A stretch of 64,000 nt of DNA from Acanthopleura granulata (GCA_016165875.1 JABBOT010000034.1:2602799-2666798), one strand, 5' to 3'. Counted from the stretch's first letter, positions 24,731 through 37,859 are shown. The notes: generated by a model not told the origin, from the sequence alone. Numbers and translations: made by a program.

Positions 24731-25244
24731 CTAAACACGTCTGACTGAGGTTTAATCACCCATTTGGGCGTTGATCATTTTACACTGTATTGTACGCAGC
24801 ATGCCTCTGGCTGATTGTTCAAAAAGTGGTCTTACACTAGGTTTGACCAAGGTGGTAAAATATTTCAGAGCCTTTACAAGACCCCTCGTTAAGAAAACGC
24901 AGCTTGTCCTCGGTAAACGGATAAGTTATTATGAAATGTCAAGTATGGATGGAGATGAAAGGTGCGGATCCAACGTGAATTTCTCTTACATGATGTGTTA
25001 TCCTGTAAGTATAGTACGTAGGTGATTAATCTATGATGTGTGTGTGCATCAGTGGCAGAGGATGAAATAAATACAGTAAATTCCATTAGCTGGCAGCTGA
25101 AATTCATCTGCATTGTCGGGAATCATCAAAAAAGCTTATATTGTCAACGAAAAGGACTTGGCTGCATTAAGGCTGCGTCGCACTCTGCGATGTTTTCCAC
25201 TGATATTATGCCAGTATTGCATCGATGTCCAAAAGTAAAATTAT
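24730..25244. other. Anonymous stretch
   Basis: Overlapping opposite-strand frames (24771-25025 plus, 24889-25113 minus, 25040-25294 plus) are too short and unlike known proteins to call. Confidence 0.4.
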
Positions 25245-25540
25245 CAAATGAAACAAAAAATCACTCGCAATTTTTTGGATGTTATGATTGCTAAAACGAA
25301 AGAGATTAACAGAAAACGCCCATTGTTTTATGGAAGTTATAATTGTCAAATCCCGTGATTTTATGGAAGTTATAACTGATAAAACAAATAAAACAAAAAG
25401 ACCGGTAGTTGCCTGGACGTTATGATCCTAATATGAAATAAAGTAAAACAACCGTTATTTTATGGACGTTATAACCATTGTAAGAAACAAAACAAAAGGG
25501 CATCCGCAATTTGATAGAAATTAAAACCGTTACAACCGGC
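25245..25540 (+). repeat. Degenerate tandem repeat, about six units
   Basis: Units centre on TTTTATGGAAGTTATAATTG at about 25272, 25325, 25358, 25407, 25450 and 25505 (variants with GGACGTTATAACC), separated by AAAACAAAACAAAA-rich linkers at irregular 33-55 bp spacing. Confidence 0.8.
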
Positions 25541-26250
25541 ATTCAAAATACTTTTGCCCTCTGATCTTAGTTGCTTGCTTTTAAGTGTTGCAAGTTGATT
25601 CTAAAATCGATTTGTGAAACATTCTTAAATGCTATTCATTTGTGGCTGTTGCCTTTTGCCATAAACAAATGTGTATCTCTGAGATAACCTAAATGTAGGG
25701 AGCATTTTAAACGGACTCAATGGTTGGAGGAGGACCAGCTGGTTGTATCAACATATGCATTAAATTAATTGTTTAGCTTGTAACTTGAATCATATCTACC
25801 CATGCATGAACTACAATTCTTTAATGGCGATAACAACGCATCATTAAAAGCAATTGCATACCAGTGGCTTCTAATAAATTGCAGTCAACATAACTGCATT
25901 ATCCCCCCCCCCCTCCTCCGAATTCTCTTAGGCCACGCTACAGAACGCGTAATAGTGTTTTTGGTGAGCGAGGAGCAGCTTTTTCACCTTGATTAAATCC
26001 TTCACTGTCAAGACATGTTTACAGAATGCTTGACGAGGCAATATTTGACCTCGCTTTTTGATAGGCTAAACATAACTGGGGGCGTGGCTGTCGATTGGTA
26101 AGTTGCTACTACAGGCATTGTGAAGTCAGAAATGCAACCCGCCCACCTTTGACCGTCATTGCCTGACTGTGTCAAAGCCAGTAGCTACTTCAAACTTCTG
26201 TGCAGAAGAAGAATGACCCTGACGACTTACTGCAACAATTATGTCTTGCC
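25541..26250. other. Anonymous stretch before the minisatellite
   Basis: No gene seen. An 11-nt C run sits at 25903-25913. Confidence 0.4.
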
Positions 26251-27530
26251 GATAGTTTTATACACATTTTGGTGTAATCAGCTGGGAATTGTGTACTTAA
26301 GATAGTTCTATACACATTTGGGTCTGGTCGATTGGGAATTCTGCTGTGTACTGAGGATCCATGTAGTATACATAGTTTGACCTGATCGATTCGGACTTCT
26401 TCTTGTGTATTAAGGATAGTTCTATAAACATTTGGGTCTGATGAAGATGGGACTTGTACACTAATTCTAATTCTATACATCTTTGGGTCTCACCGATTGG
26501 GTATTATAGTTCTGAACAAAAGATAGCTCTATGCATCTTTGGATCTGATGGATTGGGACTTCCTGTCCTGTACTAAGGATAGCTCTATACATACTTGGGT
26601 CAGATCGATTGGGAGTTATAATTGTGTACTAAAGATAGTTCTATACACATACACTATACACATGAGTCTAGTCGACTCAGTCTCATAGTTATGTACTAAA
26701 GATAGTTCTGTACATCTTTGGGACTTGTGTACTAAGGACAGTTATATACATCTTTGGGCTGAGCGATTAGGACATGTAGTTGCGTATTAAGGATAGTTCT
26801 ATACTTATTTGAGATGTTTGAGCCTGATAGATTGGGAAGTTGTTTTCGAAGGATAGTTCTATATATATTTGGGTTTGATCGATTGTGACTTCTTTTTGTG
26901 TACTAAGGACATATTTCTACATCTTTGGGTCAGACCGATTGGGACTAGTAGCTGTGTACTCAGGACAATTCTATACGAACTTGGGTCTGATCTGTTGGGA
27001 CTTGTAGTTGTGTACTAAAGACAGCTCTATACACATCTGGGTATGATCGATTGTGACTTCTTCGTGTGTACTAAGGATATTTTTCTACATTTTTGGGTCA
27101 GACCGATTGGGACTAGTAGTTGTGTACTAGGGATAATTGTATACAAACCTGTATCTGATATATTAGGGCTTGCAGTTGTGTACTAAGGATAATTCTATAC
27201 AAACTTGTGTCCGATCTATTGAAACTGGGAGTTGTGTACTAAAGATTGTTCCATACATCTTTGGGTCTGATCGACTTGTAGTAGTGTACTAAGGATAGTT
27301 CTATACATCCTTGACATGTTTGAGCCTGATCAATTTCGACTTCTTGTGTACTAAGGATAGTTCTACACAGCTTTGGGTCTGATGAATTGGGACTTGTAGT
27401 TGTGTACTGAGGATAGTTCTATACATGTTTGGGTCTGATCATTTGAGACTTGTCTATCAGTAATAGTTCTATACACATCTGGATCTGATCGATTTGATCT
27501 TAAAGTTGTGTTCCAAGTACAGTTCTATAC
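26251..27530 (+). repeat. 56-bp minisatellite, about 23 units, with higher-order structure
   Basis: Consensus by eye: GATAGTTCTATACATCTTTG, GGTCTGATCGATTGGGACTT, GTAGTTGTGTACTAAG. Unit starts lie near 26251, 26300, 26415, 26521, 26578, 26634, 26701, 26737, 26792, 26852, 26908, 26964, 27020, 27076, 27132, 27188, 27244, 27294, 27356, 27412, 27463 and 27518; most are 55-57 bp. Marked variants recur at 168 bp (three units): 26908 with 27076, both carrying CAGACCGATTGGGACTAGTA, and the GATTGTGACTTCTT variant at 26881 with 27049. The variant with ATGTTTGAGCCTGAT occurs at ~26813 and ~27320. Confidence 0.96.
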
Positions 27531-27889
27531 CCTATGCTTTTAAGACATGCGCATATGAAATATATTCTATGAGTAAAGACTACTAATGTGGTAATAGAAG
27601 AGGCACATTTTCACAAATTCACGTCTCACCTAATCCATGTCATAATCTCTTCCTGGCCGGCTGGTCAAAAATCGGTTTATCGACATCCGCCTGACATCCG
27701 GTGTGACTTTTCAGACTGGTCGATTTCTGATTGCCAAAGCATTCTTCGGAACCGCTGCAACAGGTCGAAATAATAATCGTGCCCCTAGAGCTTTGTGACT
27801 TTGCCACTTGCTAGTGAAACGGCCTTGTTTATTCTTTTAAGGCGCGCTCGAAGCGGTCTGTCGGCTCTTATAGGTGAAAATTCTTGATA
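27531..27889. other. Anonymous stretch
   Basis: A 61-codon frame at 27588-27773 (plus) has no recognisable motif. Nothing else seen. Confidence 0.4.
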
Positions 27890-28230
27890 TAAATATAAAA
27901 GACTACAGCACAGATTAAAGCCAAAGCACCGACGACGGCGTGATGGTTGGCAAATGGTCACGCATTAATGGTGAAGTCCGGCATCTTGCCAATTTACCTG
28001 AGTTGGGATTTTATTTTAACTGTTCATGTAAATGTTTAAGAAGTAATGATTTACATATCTCATACCTCCATGGCTTTAGCAGAATTAGTTAAATACGTCT
28101 AGTGATGTTAAATGCAATATACTAGACGTCATTGATCTAGAATTACTAAGAATGCTCTGTTGTCATCAGATTTAAGACATACACACAATAACATGAAAAC
28201 AATGCAAAAGAACCAGGCTTACATAGAAAA
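27890..28230 (+). repeat. Dispersed duplicated block D, copy 1
   Basis: It shares ordered blocks with 53020-53320 (GACTACAGCACAG, TTGGCAAATGGTCACG, GAATTACTAAGAATGCTCTG, CAATAACATGAAAACA) and with 53770-53930 (GGTGAAGTCCGGCATCTTG, CAATTTACCTGAGT, AACTGTTCATGTAAATG). Confidence 0.75.
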
Positions 28231-29747
28231 ACCATGCTCATTAGTATTACATTGTCTCAACCAGCATCAGTTGAATTGAAAATAAAACCCTCAGATTAGA
28301 TATGACAGAAGTGAAAGACACCTGCCTTTGGTCCCAAAGGCACCGAAAGGTTACGTTTTTGAGGCCATTTGAGAAGTGGGAAACTACTGAGTGTCTAGGA
28401 GACAACAAAAGTTGCAATATTGTGTACATGTTACAATATCAGCATTCCCTTAGCAACTAAATGGTGGTCAATCTCCTCGGTCACCGGTCTGTTTGGTTGC
28501 AGAGAAAGGGTTGAGCAACGCCTTTTTGCTAGCTAGTTTAACGCAGTGGGCATGCCCAGCGAAGGGAATACGGAAATATTTTGAAAATGATGCAGTATTA
28601 CCTCCAGGCCTTAAAGAGTTGAAACCATATCGTTATTGCCAGATCGTGTGGTTTAGTTCCATATGCCAAAGGTGACCGCTCCTCTGTGTTAATGTAAACT
28701 TACTCGTTAAGAAAATTATGGTAAACTTTCAGGAAGAAGATCAGCATAAGAAACGCTGACACTTCATACTGTTTTAGAAATTATGCCTTTTGAGACCTCT
28801 CTTTTCTTTTAGGGACAGGGCACAAAACCGCCGGTCTGACTTTCTCCTCTCCTGTTTGGTCAAGAGAGACAACCTTGGTAGAGTTTACACGTTATCAGCT
28901 ATGTAAAAGTAACAGCCATAATACAGTGCATTTATTTCGTGCTGGCCGTTTCACCTACTCTTCCCTCTAGTGCTCTCAAACCCCGTCGTCACCATGACAC
29001 TGCCAGATTTCCCTATGGGCATACGGATAGATTCAAGGTCATTATCCTAATTCAACTCTGGCGGATATTTGGCATTCAAAGACCCGTCAAAGTCACAGGT
29101 CATTCGGATCGAGTGCTGGTCTCATCACGTCGGGGGAGTTTTTGATCACGGCCCTATCGTCTTTAAGATTGGGTAAACTTCCTTATCCTGGATCATCAAC
29201 TCAACAAGCAAGGTACATGCACCAAATCCACCGCCAACATCGTCAAAAGCAATTACGTGCTTTCGCTGCCTTGGCTTACGGTTCATTAAGCGCGGATTAC
29301 ATTCGTGCTAATAGGGTCGCTTTTCGAAAGAAAAGCTTCTTTTGTTGATAATAAAAGGAACTCGTTCAAATTGAACGCTGTTTTATCCTCCCCATCGCTC
29401 ATTAAAGATTTGGCCCCGTCGGGCAAAGGATGCGTGTCTTCCAAGCTCATTAAATCGTTCACCTTGAACCAAAATCTCCCGGATAATTTGGCCACTAATA
29501 AGCATTAGGCACCTGTGGAGTGCAAAGAAAATTTTATTCTTCATCTCCTAATTATGGCTATCTAGTCAGTACAAGTAACCAGAAGGCCGCTTCTTCTTTC
29601 CCAGTTTACCTGCTGGCAACTGCATTGTAAGAATAATGCAGTTTTCTTGTATAAAACTGACACGGAGTTAAGACAGTTTTTACAGCAGTCAAAGAAATAT
29701 CTTACTTTACTTGCGTAATTGGCTCACTGCGGTGCAATCTGACAACG
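28231..29747. other. Anonymous stretch with weak coding-like frames
   Basis: A perfect hairpin GCCTTTGG-TC-CCAAAGGC lies at 28324-28341. Three overlapping plus-strand frames follow one another at 28939-29145, 29142-29348 and 29305-29508 in slightly GC-richer DNA; a minus frame overlaps at 29286-29495. I recognise no family and cannot tell an exon from chance. Confidence 0.35.
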
Positions 29748-29844
29748 ATTTCCTCCCATCACAATGCCACAGTCGTATGAGTGAAAAATTCTTGAACATG
29801 TTGAATGCGGCGTGAAACACCCATCAGTTAAATAAATAATTAAA
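29748..29844 (+). repeat. SINE family 1 fragment (3' part)
   Basis: TTTCCTCCCATCACAATGCC, AGTCGTATGAGTGAAAAATT, CTTGAACATG and GCGGCGTGAAACACCCATC, then AAATAAATAATTAAAT. Confidence 0.75.
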
Positions 29845-30546
29845 TCTGATAGCCCTACTTACCGAACTTTAACGGGAGTTTCAGACCAATGGACAGGGAT
29901 ACGAATACAAGCCGACACACATGTATATACATTTTGTTATACCTTTGAATTCGTCTGCTTGCCGTTGCCAGCCTAATCTGACAAACCCACTATGCCAAGA
30001 AGGCGCGCCGTCTCATCAGGTTTCATCTCGTTATGTGTCCAGACGTGCTCGACAAACAGCGAAGATACCTTTAGTTGAAATCACCTTTCGAAATGTTGTT
30101 TTGGGCTGCATTCAAGAATATCTTCATTATTCCGTGAATAAATATATTAGGTCGAGTCACTAAGAAAAAAAGGTTTTCCAACTCGGTTAATTCAATTTTG
30201 TATTCAGTTTATTGCTTCACTCATGACTCACCGGAGTGAACTGAGGACTCGTTTGCCGTTTCAGGGTCACCGATGCAATCAGACCACTGTCTAATGACCC
30301 GAGTTTTTCGTGTCGAATTAACTCAATTCGAAAACTCCGATTGTTTTAGTCGGTTGATCCGAATTTTATTCTCAGTGGAAGAAGGGTTGATCAACTCCAA
30401 TTCATCAGCTTCCAGACATGCCAGACGAGTCTCTGGTTATTCAAGCTGTTGTTGTACTTGCAGAAGCTGGATTCAGATAGACATGGCTATCGGTTAAGGG
30501 CAAATCAATCAGAATATCATAGCGCCTTGGGTATACTGTGATTGAA
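29845..30546. other. Anonymous stretch
   Basis: No gene or repeat recognised; frames 29921-30163 and 30273-30497 carry no known motif. Confidence 0.4.
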
Positions 30547-30822
30547 ATTTTGGGCAGAATAAAATATTAGCGCGTCGGCAGAATACCGTTAGATTTTGGG
30601 CAAAGGGACTATGGGCAGGTCATTATAGGACTTTGAGCAGATTACCACTGGGCTTTCGATAAGTATTCCACTTGACCTTGAGTAGAATGCTATTGGAATT
30701 TTAGGCAGAGTGCTATTGGACTTTGGGCAGAATACGATTCGATTTATGACAAAATACTACTGAACTTCAGCAGAATACCATTGGATTTTGAGCACAAAAC
30801 TAGACTTTCGACAGAAGAGTGG
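30547..30822 (+). repeat. Degenerate 22-24 bp minisatellite, about 11-12 units
   Basis: Unit approximately TTGGACTTTGGGCAGAATAC plus two to four bases. The GGGCAGAAT-like core recurs near 30554, 30578, 30613, 30637, 30681, 30705, 30727, 30749, 30769, 30791 and 30811. Confidence 0.85.
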
Positions 30823-31009
30823 TCGCAAAAGCCCCGAAACACGTACAAAAGTGATATTGGATGGTCACTGACCAGTGAGACTTGATTGTTATATTTTAAG
30901 GGAATGGCTTACTAAGTACCGCTTGGCCACGTTAATTACATACAAGGACCTTTCCATCTTTCGACTTATCCACGATTTGGATACTGGTTTATTTCAACCG
31001 TGTAAAACA

Positions 31010-31200
31010 TTTCTTGCCACTTTCGTCATGATTTGAAGCTGTTATCTGCTTCTATTTGCACGAATCTCTTTTAAGGTATAACTACATATATTTTCTCAGT
31101 ACCGTAGTGGTTTGTGTTCAAGGTTGTTTTGAAAACTGACCCCGAAGGCTATTGTGATTGACGGCTTGTACACAAATGTGTATTTGGACACCGAGATTTA
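31010..31200 (+). repeat. Dispersed duplicated block E, copy 1
   Basis: It shares CTGCTTCTATTTGCACGAAT, GTAGTGGTTTGTGTTCAAGG and a following CGGCTTGTACACAAATGTG region with 35360-35560 and 54340-54550 in the same order. Confidence 0.65.
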
Positions 31201-32220
31201 GCTGGACATCATATTCATTGTGAAAGTAACTCTGTCCAGATCTTCATAAACAGGTTCCGTGGAACATTTTATCCTCATTATGCACGACTGTGATTTTCCA
31301 TGTTTGCCCTTGCCTGTGATGTGATGTGCTACATGTGTCCACGTGCCTAATATCACGCAACCTCCGAACACATCACACTGTTTGTTTTTTCCTACACTCT
31401 GTAAAACAAGCCGAAACAAATAACGCTTTTGTCGGAAACATTAAGCCAAGCGCAAACCTTACTGACACTGACAATGTCTACAGGGAGAGAAACCTTATTA
31501 CGGTCTCATACAGGAAGTACGATCGCTTCTGTCGAAATATCAAAAACGAATTTGTCCAGCTATAACAAACTAAGTATACGCAGTCAAAGTCCAGACCTTT
31601 AATGGGATGTTGTGAATGACATGATCAAACTGTCAGTGTTAAGCTGGTCCATGGCTCAGTTAGAACGAATGCAGCTCTATGGCTTGATGTTCCAGCCAGT
31701 CAATTTCCTGGCCACTGACATGACTTGGCGGCCACTCATTCAAGATGAGTGGTTTTTCCACCGATGCTGATGAACGCTCTGAATACGCCATGACGCTCAC
31801 GCAGCATCACAGCGTCAATGAGCAACTCTTGGATGTTTTTCCAAATCCTCCCGGTAATTAGTAGGACTGATAAATCCAAAACAAATTAACATACAAAAAT
31901 ATAATAAAATAACAAAGCAAACACCATCCATGCCTACATCTGAATGCCTCATCTCTTTTTAGCATTTTAAGTCTGTTTCTAAAAAATGTCATTACACTAA
32001 TCTTATTATGGCCAGACGTATAAATTTTGATTTATCCTCACACCACACTTAACCGCCAAAGTGATGTATTTAAATAACGCCCTACACACTTCATTTGACG
32101 ACGTAAGCATGTCTCTAAATATCTGTTCCGCTCTTCCGTACACCATGCAAACCAATATCTGAAGTATCTTTACACCTGTTTTTACCTTTTTTTGAAACAA
32201 GTATTCCAATATTTCACTTT
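31201..32220. other. Anonymous stretch
   Basis: No supported gene. Opposite frames at 31198-31419 and 31326-31565 overlap. Confidence 0.4.
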
Positions 32221-32307
32221 CTATTTATTTCCTCTTGATTAGAGTTTTACATCATAATGAATAATATTCCAATCCTATCGCGGGAAGAAGCCGGACAGAG
32301 CCTATGG
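32221..32307 (-). repeat. Strongly decayed SINE family 1 fragment
   Basis: CTATTTATTTCCTCTTGATT, AGAGTTTTACATCATAATG, AATATTCCAATCCTAT and GAAGCCGGACAGAGCC follow the family order with many substitutions. Confidence 0.55.
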
Positions 32308-34155
32308 ACAGTCTATTTCAATTCTGCGCCGATAAAAAAAAACACCTGGCATGCGCTAACCATAAATATAACTATAAATAATTACGTAAGTCCTCCTAGA
32401 AAGATGTCTCAACAACATCAATCTCACATGAAACTTGCACAAAGAAATAGGGACATGCGAACTCAATATTAGTGTTTTTCTTCGCCGCTGGGTTACTTTT
32501 CATTTATCTCATGTCTTGATGCCTTCGTTATTTTCAGACGATAAAAGGGAAACTATCTATAGTCCGTTTCTTTTAAAATGTCGCCTGTATTCGGACGTCC
32601 AACGTATCATTTTGCACAGCTTGCGAACAACTTGGGAGGTGACTATGAGTGATTTTACAGAGCTGGATATAGGCCACAAGCTAAAATCAAACAATCATGA
32701 TACAAAATCAGTCCAGATACCAAAAGGACTGCATGCGGAAGGAATGAGATACTTTTTTTCGGTTTTTTTCCGTGATGATGCAGTGTTTGTGTTCTACCGG
32801 AATGCTTTCTGAGTAAATATGCACCTAGAAGTGTGACGTAGTCCAAGAAAGAACAAACTTAACTTTAGACCCTTTTCTTTAAGGCCGGAAGGATTTTTAC
32901 GGGTTACCAATTGTCAAAGAGCACTTCATCACACCATACTTCCAGGCTGGCGTTCATTAAAAGTTTGCAGTTCCACTATGTCGGGAGGGCAGTGGAATGT
33001 GAGCATGGGGTGTGGAGGTGGAATGTGGGTGTCGGATGTAAGAGGGTTATTAGTCTCGCTCAAGAAGCGAACGCAGATGAAATGAGATACCATTTATTTT
33101 TTCTTTTGGCCAAATTGAACGATATAGAATAAAATCGACTGGATACTATACAAAACATAGCGCTTTGCTCGTCTCTTAAAAATTACATTTCCTAACCTTA
33201 TTATACATCACAGTAAGCGGCTTTGTACAAGCTGTGATGTAAAAGGTTTCTGCATTCGTGTGTGGAATCACGCGTATAACACCTGTGCATTTACAGCAGG
33301 CAGACCCAGTTGTATTCAGCGAATAAAACACGCAACCAATGAACGATGTAAAAGAGTACATTTCACAACAAAGCCTAGACGGGCTAATTCAGTTACCCGA
33401 TTAGCAATTTTGTCAACCGTTTCACAAAGAAAATATCTGCCTATCAGCAGAAGTATTTTGTCTTAGATTTTAAAAGTTAGCCAAAAATTCTTAGTGATAT
33501 CTCAAGGAAGGAAAACCGGCATAAAGGTGTTATACGTCACATTTTTGAAAGCTTATCTTAATACTGCAAGTATATAACGTGTTATATGTCCGATTTTTGA
33601 AAGCTTTAATTTTAATACTGATTGGAGGAAAATAGGAATACATCAGCTTCTTTTAGCATATGATTGTCTTTTTAAAGCTCACAGACCACCAAAACCCACA
33701 CTTGATTGTTATTTCACTTCGACGATCTACTCCGACGCTTATCGATCTTTGTTTACAGACTGGGTGAAAATGAAGGATAAATTATCATCTTTTTCTGATA
33801 TTTGTGCCTGGTAACTTAGTTCATTTATATTTTGAAGCTGATTTCACAGTTCTTATCAACCAATAAGATTACACGAGCATTAATCGTGTAATTAGATTGG
33901 TTTACTTTTGTCTATTGTCTTTGTAGCTTGCCTACGATAATCAGTTAAATGGTCCTTAGCCCGACTTGCTGACTTTAAAACCTTCGGGCGTTTAGTGAAA
34001 CACGAAGGCCCCTGTCCAGCAAGCAATAGCGGCACGGGTTTAAGCTGAAATGAGAAATGTTTCCAAGGCATGAGTGAGGAATATGTCATCAGTATGCTTA
34101 CAAAAAGTCATTACAAGAGCAGGAATGAACAAGATAGAGGGAAAGGTTCCACACT
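32308..34155. other. Anonymous stretch
   Basis: A 125-codon plus-strand frame at 32435-32812 is the longest frame here, but it overlaps a minus frame at 32655-32846, shows no recognisable motif and is not flanked by visible exons; I treat it as probably fortuitous. Confidence 0.35.
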
Positions 34156-35801
34156 AAACCACTGGCTGTAACATTATATCCACAAAACTGGGCATGCGAT
34201 GAAAATGCATTTAATGTACGCATTTATATCCTGTAAGTTGCTAACAGTTGCATTTTTAGATTGCTAGAATTACGACATGCGAATCATGTAAGGTTCTTTC
34301 TACAATAACTAGGATATTTTGAAGCTACCACTCAATCAGTTTAGGCCGCGATTTTAAAACATAAAATTCTATTGATACTGGTGGTGCGGCATATAGTCAA
34401 CTCACAGCTAACTGCGCTGGCCATTCATGTGAACACCACCAGAAAGTTGGCCTCATGAACCAAACATGCCAGTGGTGTTACACACAGACTACCATAGACA
34501 AGCGCCATTTCTCATGGCAATTGTATCATTTTCCTTTAGGGGAAGGCGAAAGGACCTGTTACACTTAACACATGTCATAGTTATGCATTTGAACAAGGGA
34601 TATTCAGAAAAATGGGAAGAAAACATCTCTAACTAAACAAAGTAGCCCTCTGCAGACACCTTTAAGAAGTTGCAAAGTTCACAGAAAGTGTCGCAAGGAA
34701 ACCATTTTCATCAGAGTGAAAGCTCGCGTCAATGTAAAATCATTAGTGGCTGAAAAGAGAAAATCAGACACCGGTTTTAAATAATGTGGGCTATTATGTG
34801 GTCGTAACACCACTGACAAAATGCAACACCACTGACTTATGCTGAGAAAACTGTACATAAGTGAGACACGAGAAAGCACTGATTACTTCAAATTTTGTAC
34901 TTTTGTGGTAAGACATCAGATTATGCGGAACCACATTATGCTTCTTGAATATTTTCTCGAACTTTCGAAAATTTTCTAAATTGAGAAAAGTTTCCATCTT
35001 CCATGTCTGCATTTTGCAGAATTAGTAAAGGGATGAGACTATTGTTTGCAAATTACTTTGCACAGAACAAAATGGTTTACTGATATACTGAAGATATTGA
35101 AATAATGTAAATTTGTCTTATTTACAATGAAATAAGAATAATAAAGCATATGCATCGTTTACTCCATGATGAAGTTTATGTCATCAGCTAGATCTAGACC
35201 TGCACTTTGACTTTTCAATGATTGTACAACACTCCTCCAATATAGTCTTTCCTTCCCTCTTCTTGAGAATGGAAAAATGTACTTCCACTGAAGAAAAGTT
35301 CAAGGAAACATTTTTGGCTTTAGATTACATTAATTAAAATGTATGAATAGAAAGGTCAGTGCCTTGCGTTTATCCGTTATCACTGAAAGCTTTTGACTGC
35401 TTTTCTTGCATGAATCCGTCCTATTGTTTACATTATTTATTTCATTAGTACTTTAGTGGTTTGTGTTAAAGATTGCTTTGAATGCTGATCTTGCGATTTT
35501 TGAACCAGACGGTTCATTGTAGTTTACGAGTATCTGTTCTACCGACAGTGAATCCCATTGTAGCCCATACAGAGTATACAGTCGTTGTCTATGCATTTGT
35601 TCTTTGTGCAATTGTTTTCACTTCCCTTTAAAAAATGTCAATAAATGCAAATATCACCACATAAGACTAATACAATACTGAAATTTTATGGAACAATCCT
35701 TAATTTAATGCCACAATGTCAGTGGCATTACACTTATATCAATGGTGTAACAACCTGTTCCATGTTGTCTATGTAACACCACTGGCTGTGTCACCACTGA
35801 C
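34156..35801. repeat. Cluster of eight GTAACACCACTGRC-like motifs
   Basis: Occurrences: 34156-34172 (AAACCACTGGCTGTAAC), 34468-34481 (inverse), 34804-34817, 34823-34836, 35718-35731 (inverse), 35740-35751 (inverse, partial), 35773-35786 and 35790-35801. A 14-bp motif this often in 1.65 kb, in both orientations, is far beyond chance. No longer unit surrounds the copies, so it is not an ordinary minisatellite. Confidence 0.8.
35360..35560 (+). repeat. Dispersed duplicated block E, copy 2
   Basis: TTTTGACTGCTTTTCTTGCA, TGAATCCGTCCTA, TTTAGTGGTTTGTGTTAAAG, CTTGCGATT and TTTACGAGTATCTG match 54340-54550 in order, and more weakly 31010-31200 and 55895-56000. Confidence 0.75.
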
Positions 35802-37859
35802 ACTCTCTCATTAAATTGCTCAGTAAAAGCAAGGCAATAAAAAAAATTTATTCATCACATGTAACTAGGAAATTAGGTGAAAAGTAGCGCCATTCTTGTA
35901 TTTCTTTCTTTCACACTCTTATTGAGGCTGTAAAGACGTAACAGCACTAACTAGCTTGCTTGACTAGAGTTGCTCTAAATTGAGCAGAAAACCTTTACAG
36001 TTGCTTAAATTTCCCGTACATTTATAGACTTCAATTTAAATTACATTTCATTATATCTGGAACATTGCCGAAAGAAAACAAAAAGAGTTTTTTTTTAAAT
36101 TTGTTGTGTTTGCCGATTGTATTATTGGTTATATTAGGTTCTATCTGGTGCACTTGCGTGACTATGCACATAAATGTATACATTACGACTATAGCCTTAA
36201 AAAGGGTTCACGCGCGTGTCAGCGATCTAGACTGACGAATCTGTGAAAAAAAAGGACAACATAAAAACGAAAAACAGCCAAAGCGTCTGACGATGCAAAG
36301 TTTTGCTGACACTGTTTTGATAAATGACTTGGCATTCTTAAACACGGCACAAAACACGAATCTTATATATAAAATATTTGGTGTTCTGCTAAACTATCAT
36401 TGATGATGAGGAAATTGCCAATAGCATTTTGTTAAAGTTTCTTTGGTTAGATAGACATTAAATGAACGAACCAAAGCAAATGGCCATTATTTATTAAACG
36501 TTTAGACAGCCGTTGGATTAACTGACTTAACGTGTTTTTGTCTCGTTTAGTTTTTTATTCATTTCCTCAGGGAAGCTGTACTAAAGCCTCCCCCTGGCCA
36601 AATGTGTGGCGTTTGAAGTCGATGTTGATTTCTAGTCACGGAATCCTCTTTATATTTAGGCAAGAGAGAAAAATCTAATTCTTCGCTTTGTGGTGTGACG
36701 ATCAGAGCCAACAAACACATCTATCTCGTGTTACATGGCTAATCTGGCAAGACTTATTTGCCATAGGACTTACATAATCGTAGCACAAATACACCCACGT
36801 GTTCAGGATATCTGAAGGCTGATAATAATAAATGTCCCGTGACGCCCTTTAACGAAACGTTACTGCGCGGTTATTATCCGTTATGTTCACATTGACAAGG
36901 AGATAACACTTATATAGTCAAGAGGAAACAAGGCGGCCTGGGATTAATTCTCCCATGAAGCAAGATGATGACTAGGCGCATGCATTTAACGGTTTCCACC
37001 GTTCTGCATGGTTACGGCCCGTAATTCAGTCAATCCGATATACTAGGCTACATTGTACCTCCAAGCCGACTGAAAGCAATGCCATGATTGAAAGGTTCTT
37101 AGAACGTGGAATATATCCGATATAATTCTATGACTTATATGGATGCTTAAAACAAAACCGTATGATAGAAATTGTATTTCTTGTATCTAGGCACTTCTCC
37201 CTCGCATTCTCCTTGAGGGATGTGTCAGTTTACATTAATAGGTACAGGATGGAAGTATGGCTAACGAATTAACGCGTGTGTGATATCAATTTTGAGTAAT
37301 AGATATATCCTCTTCTTTGACCCTTTCTACAAATTTCAGAAGCATGTCTTTTATGTGAACTGATGTTAGAATTGATGACGGGTTTGTAATAAATTATTAG
37401 TGGATGTAATGCTTAATATGTTAACTTAATGCAGAACACGGGTTGAACTCCATTAGTAAGACAGTTAATTTAAGGCTAATAATACCACTGCCGTTCCTCT
37501 GCACTCTGGATAGTGGACAGGTATCACATTGCTTATCACTTTTATGGAAACGGTTGGTCACTAAAAACGGCAGGCCAATACGCCACCGCCTGGGTCTAAT
37601 GTGGCTGTAGTGAATTCGGAATTTAGGCGTTGAAACAGACACATGTATACCAGAACCAAGGCGAAATTTCAAAAGCAGAGTTCAAGACAAATCACCACAG
37701 AACTCAGGAAGTGGGATGGATGCGTGTAGTGGGAAGCGGTCAACATTTCTTAAAGATGACACGAACATACAGCTAATACGCTTGGCGAATAAGTTAAATG
37801 TCTATCCAAACTATGCATCATTTAAGGCCGTAAGTTGTCGTTAATCAAGATACGTATCT
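35802..37859. other. Anonymous 2 kb AT-rich stretch
   Basis: No gene or repeat recognised. The minus frame 37421-37672 (83 codons) has no known motif. Confidence 0.4.

Noticed and set aside
26251..27530. Possible CRISPR array because of regularly spaced similar sequences
   Set aside because: The whole 56-bp unit is repeated, with no unique spacers between constant repeats, and the surrounding DNA is eukaryotic.
27840..27890. Resemblance to an 18S rRNA stretch (TAGGTGAAAATTCTTG)
   Set aside because: The match is limited to about 16 bases and the flanks do not continue as rRNA.
32435..32812. 125-codon plus-strand frame, the longest after the polymerase
   Set aside because: No motif, no neighbouring exon evidence and an overlapping opposite frame; a few frames of this length are expected by chance in 64 kb.
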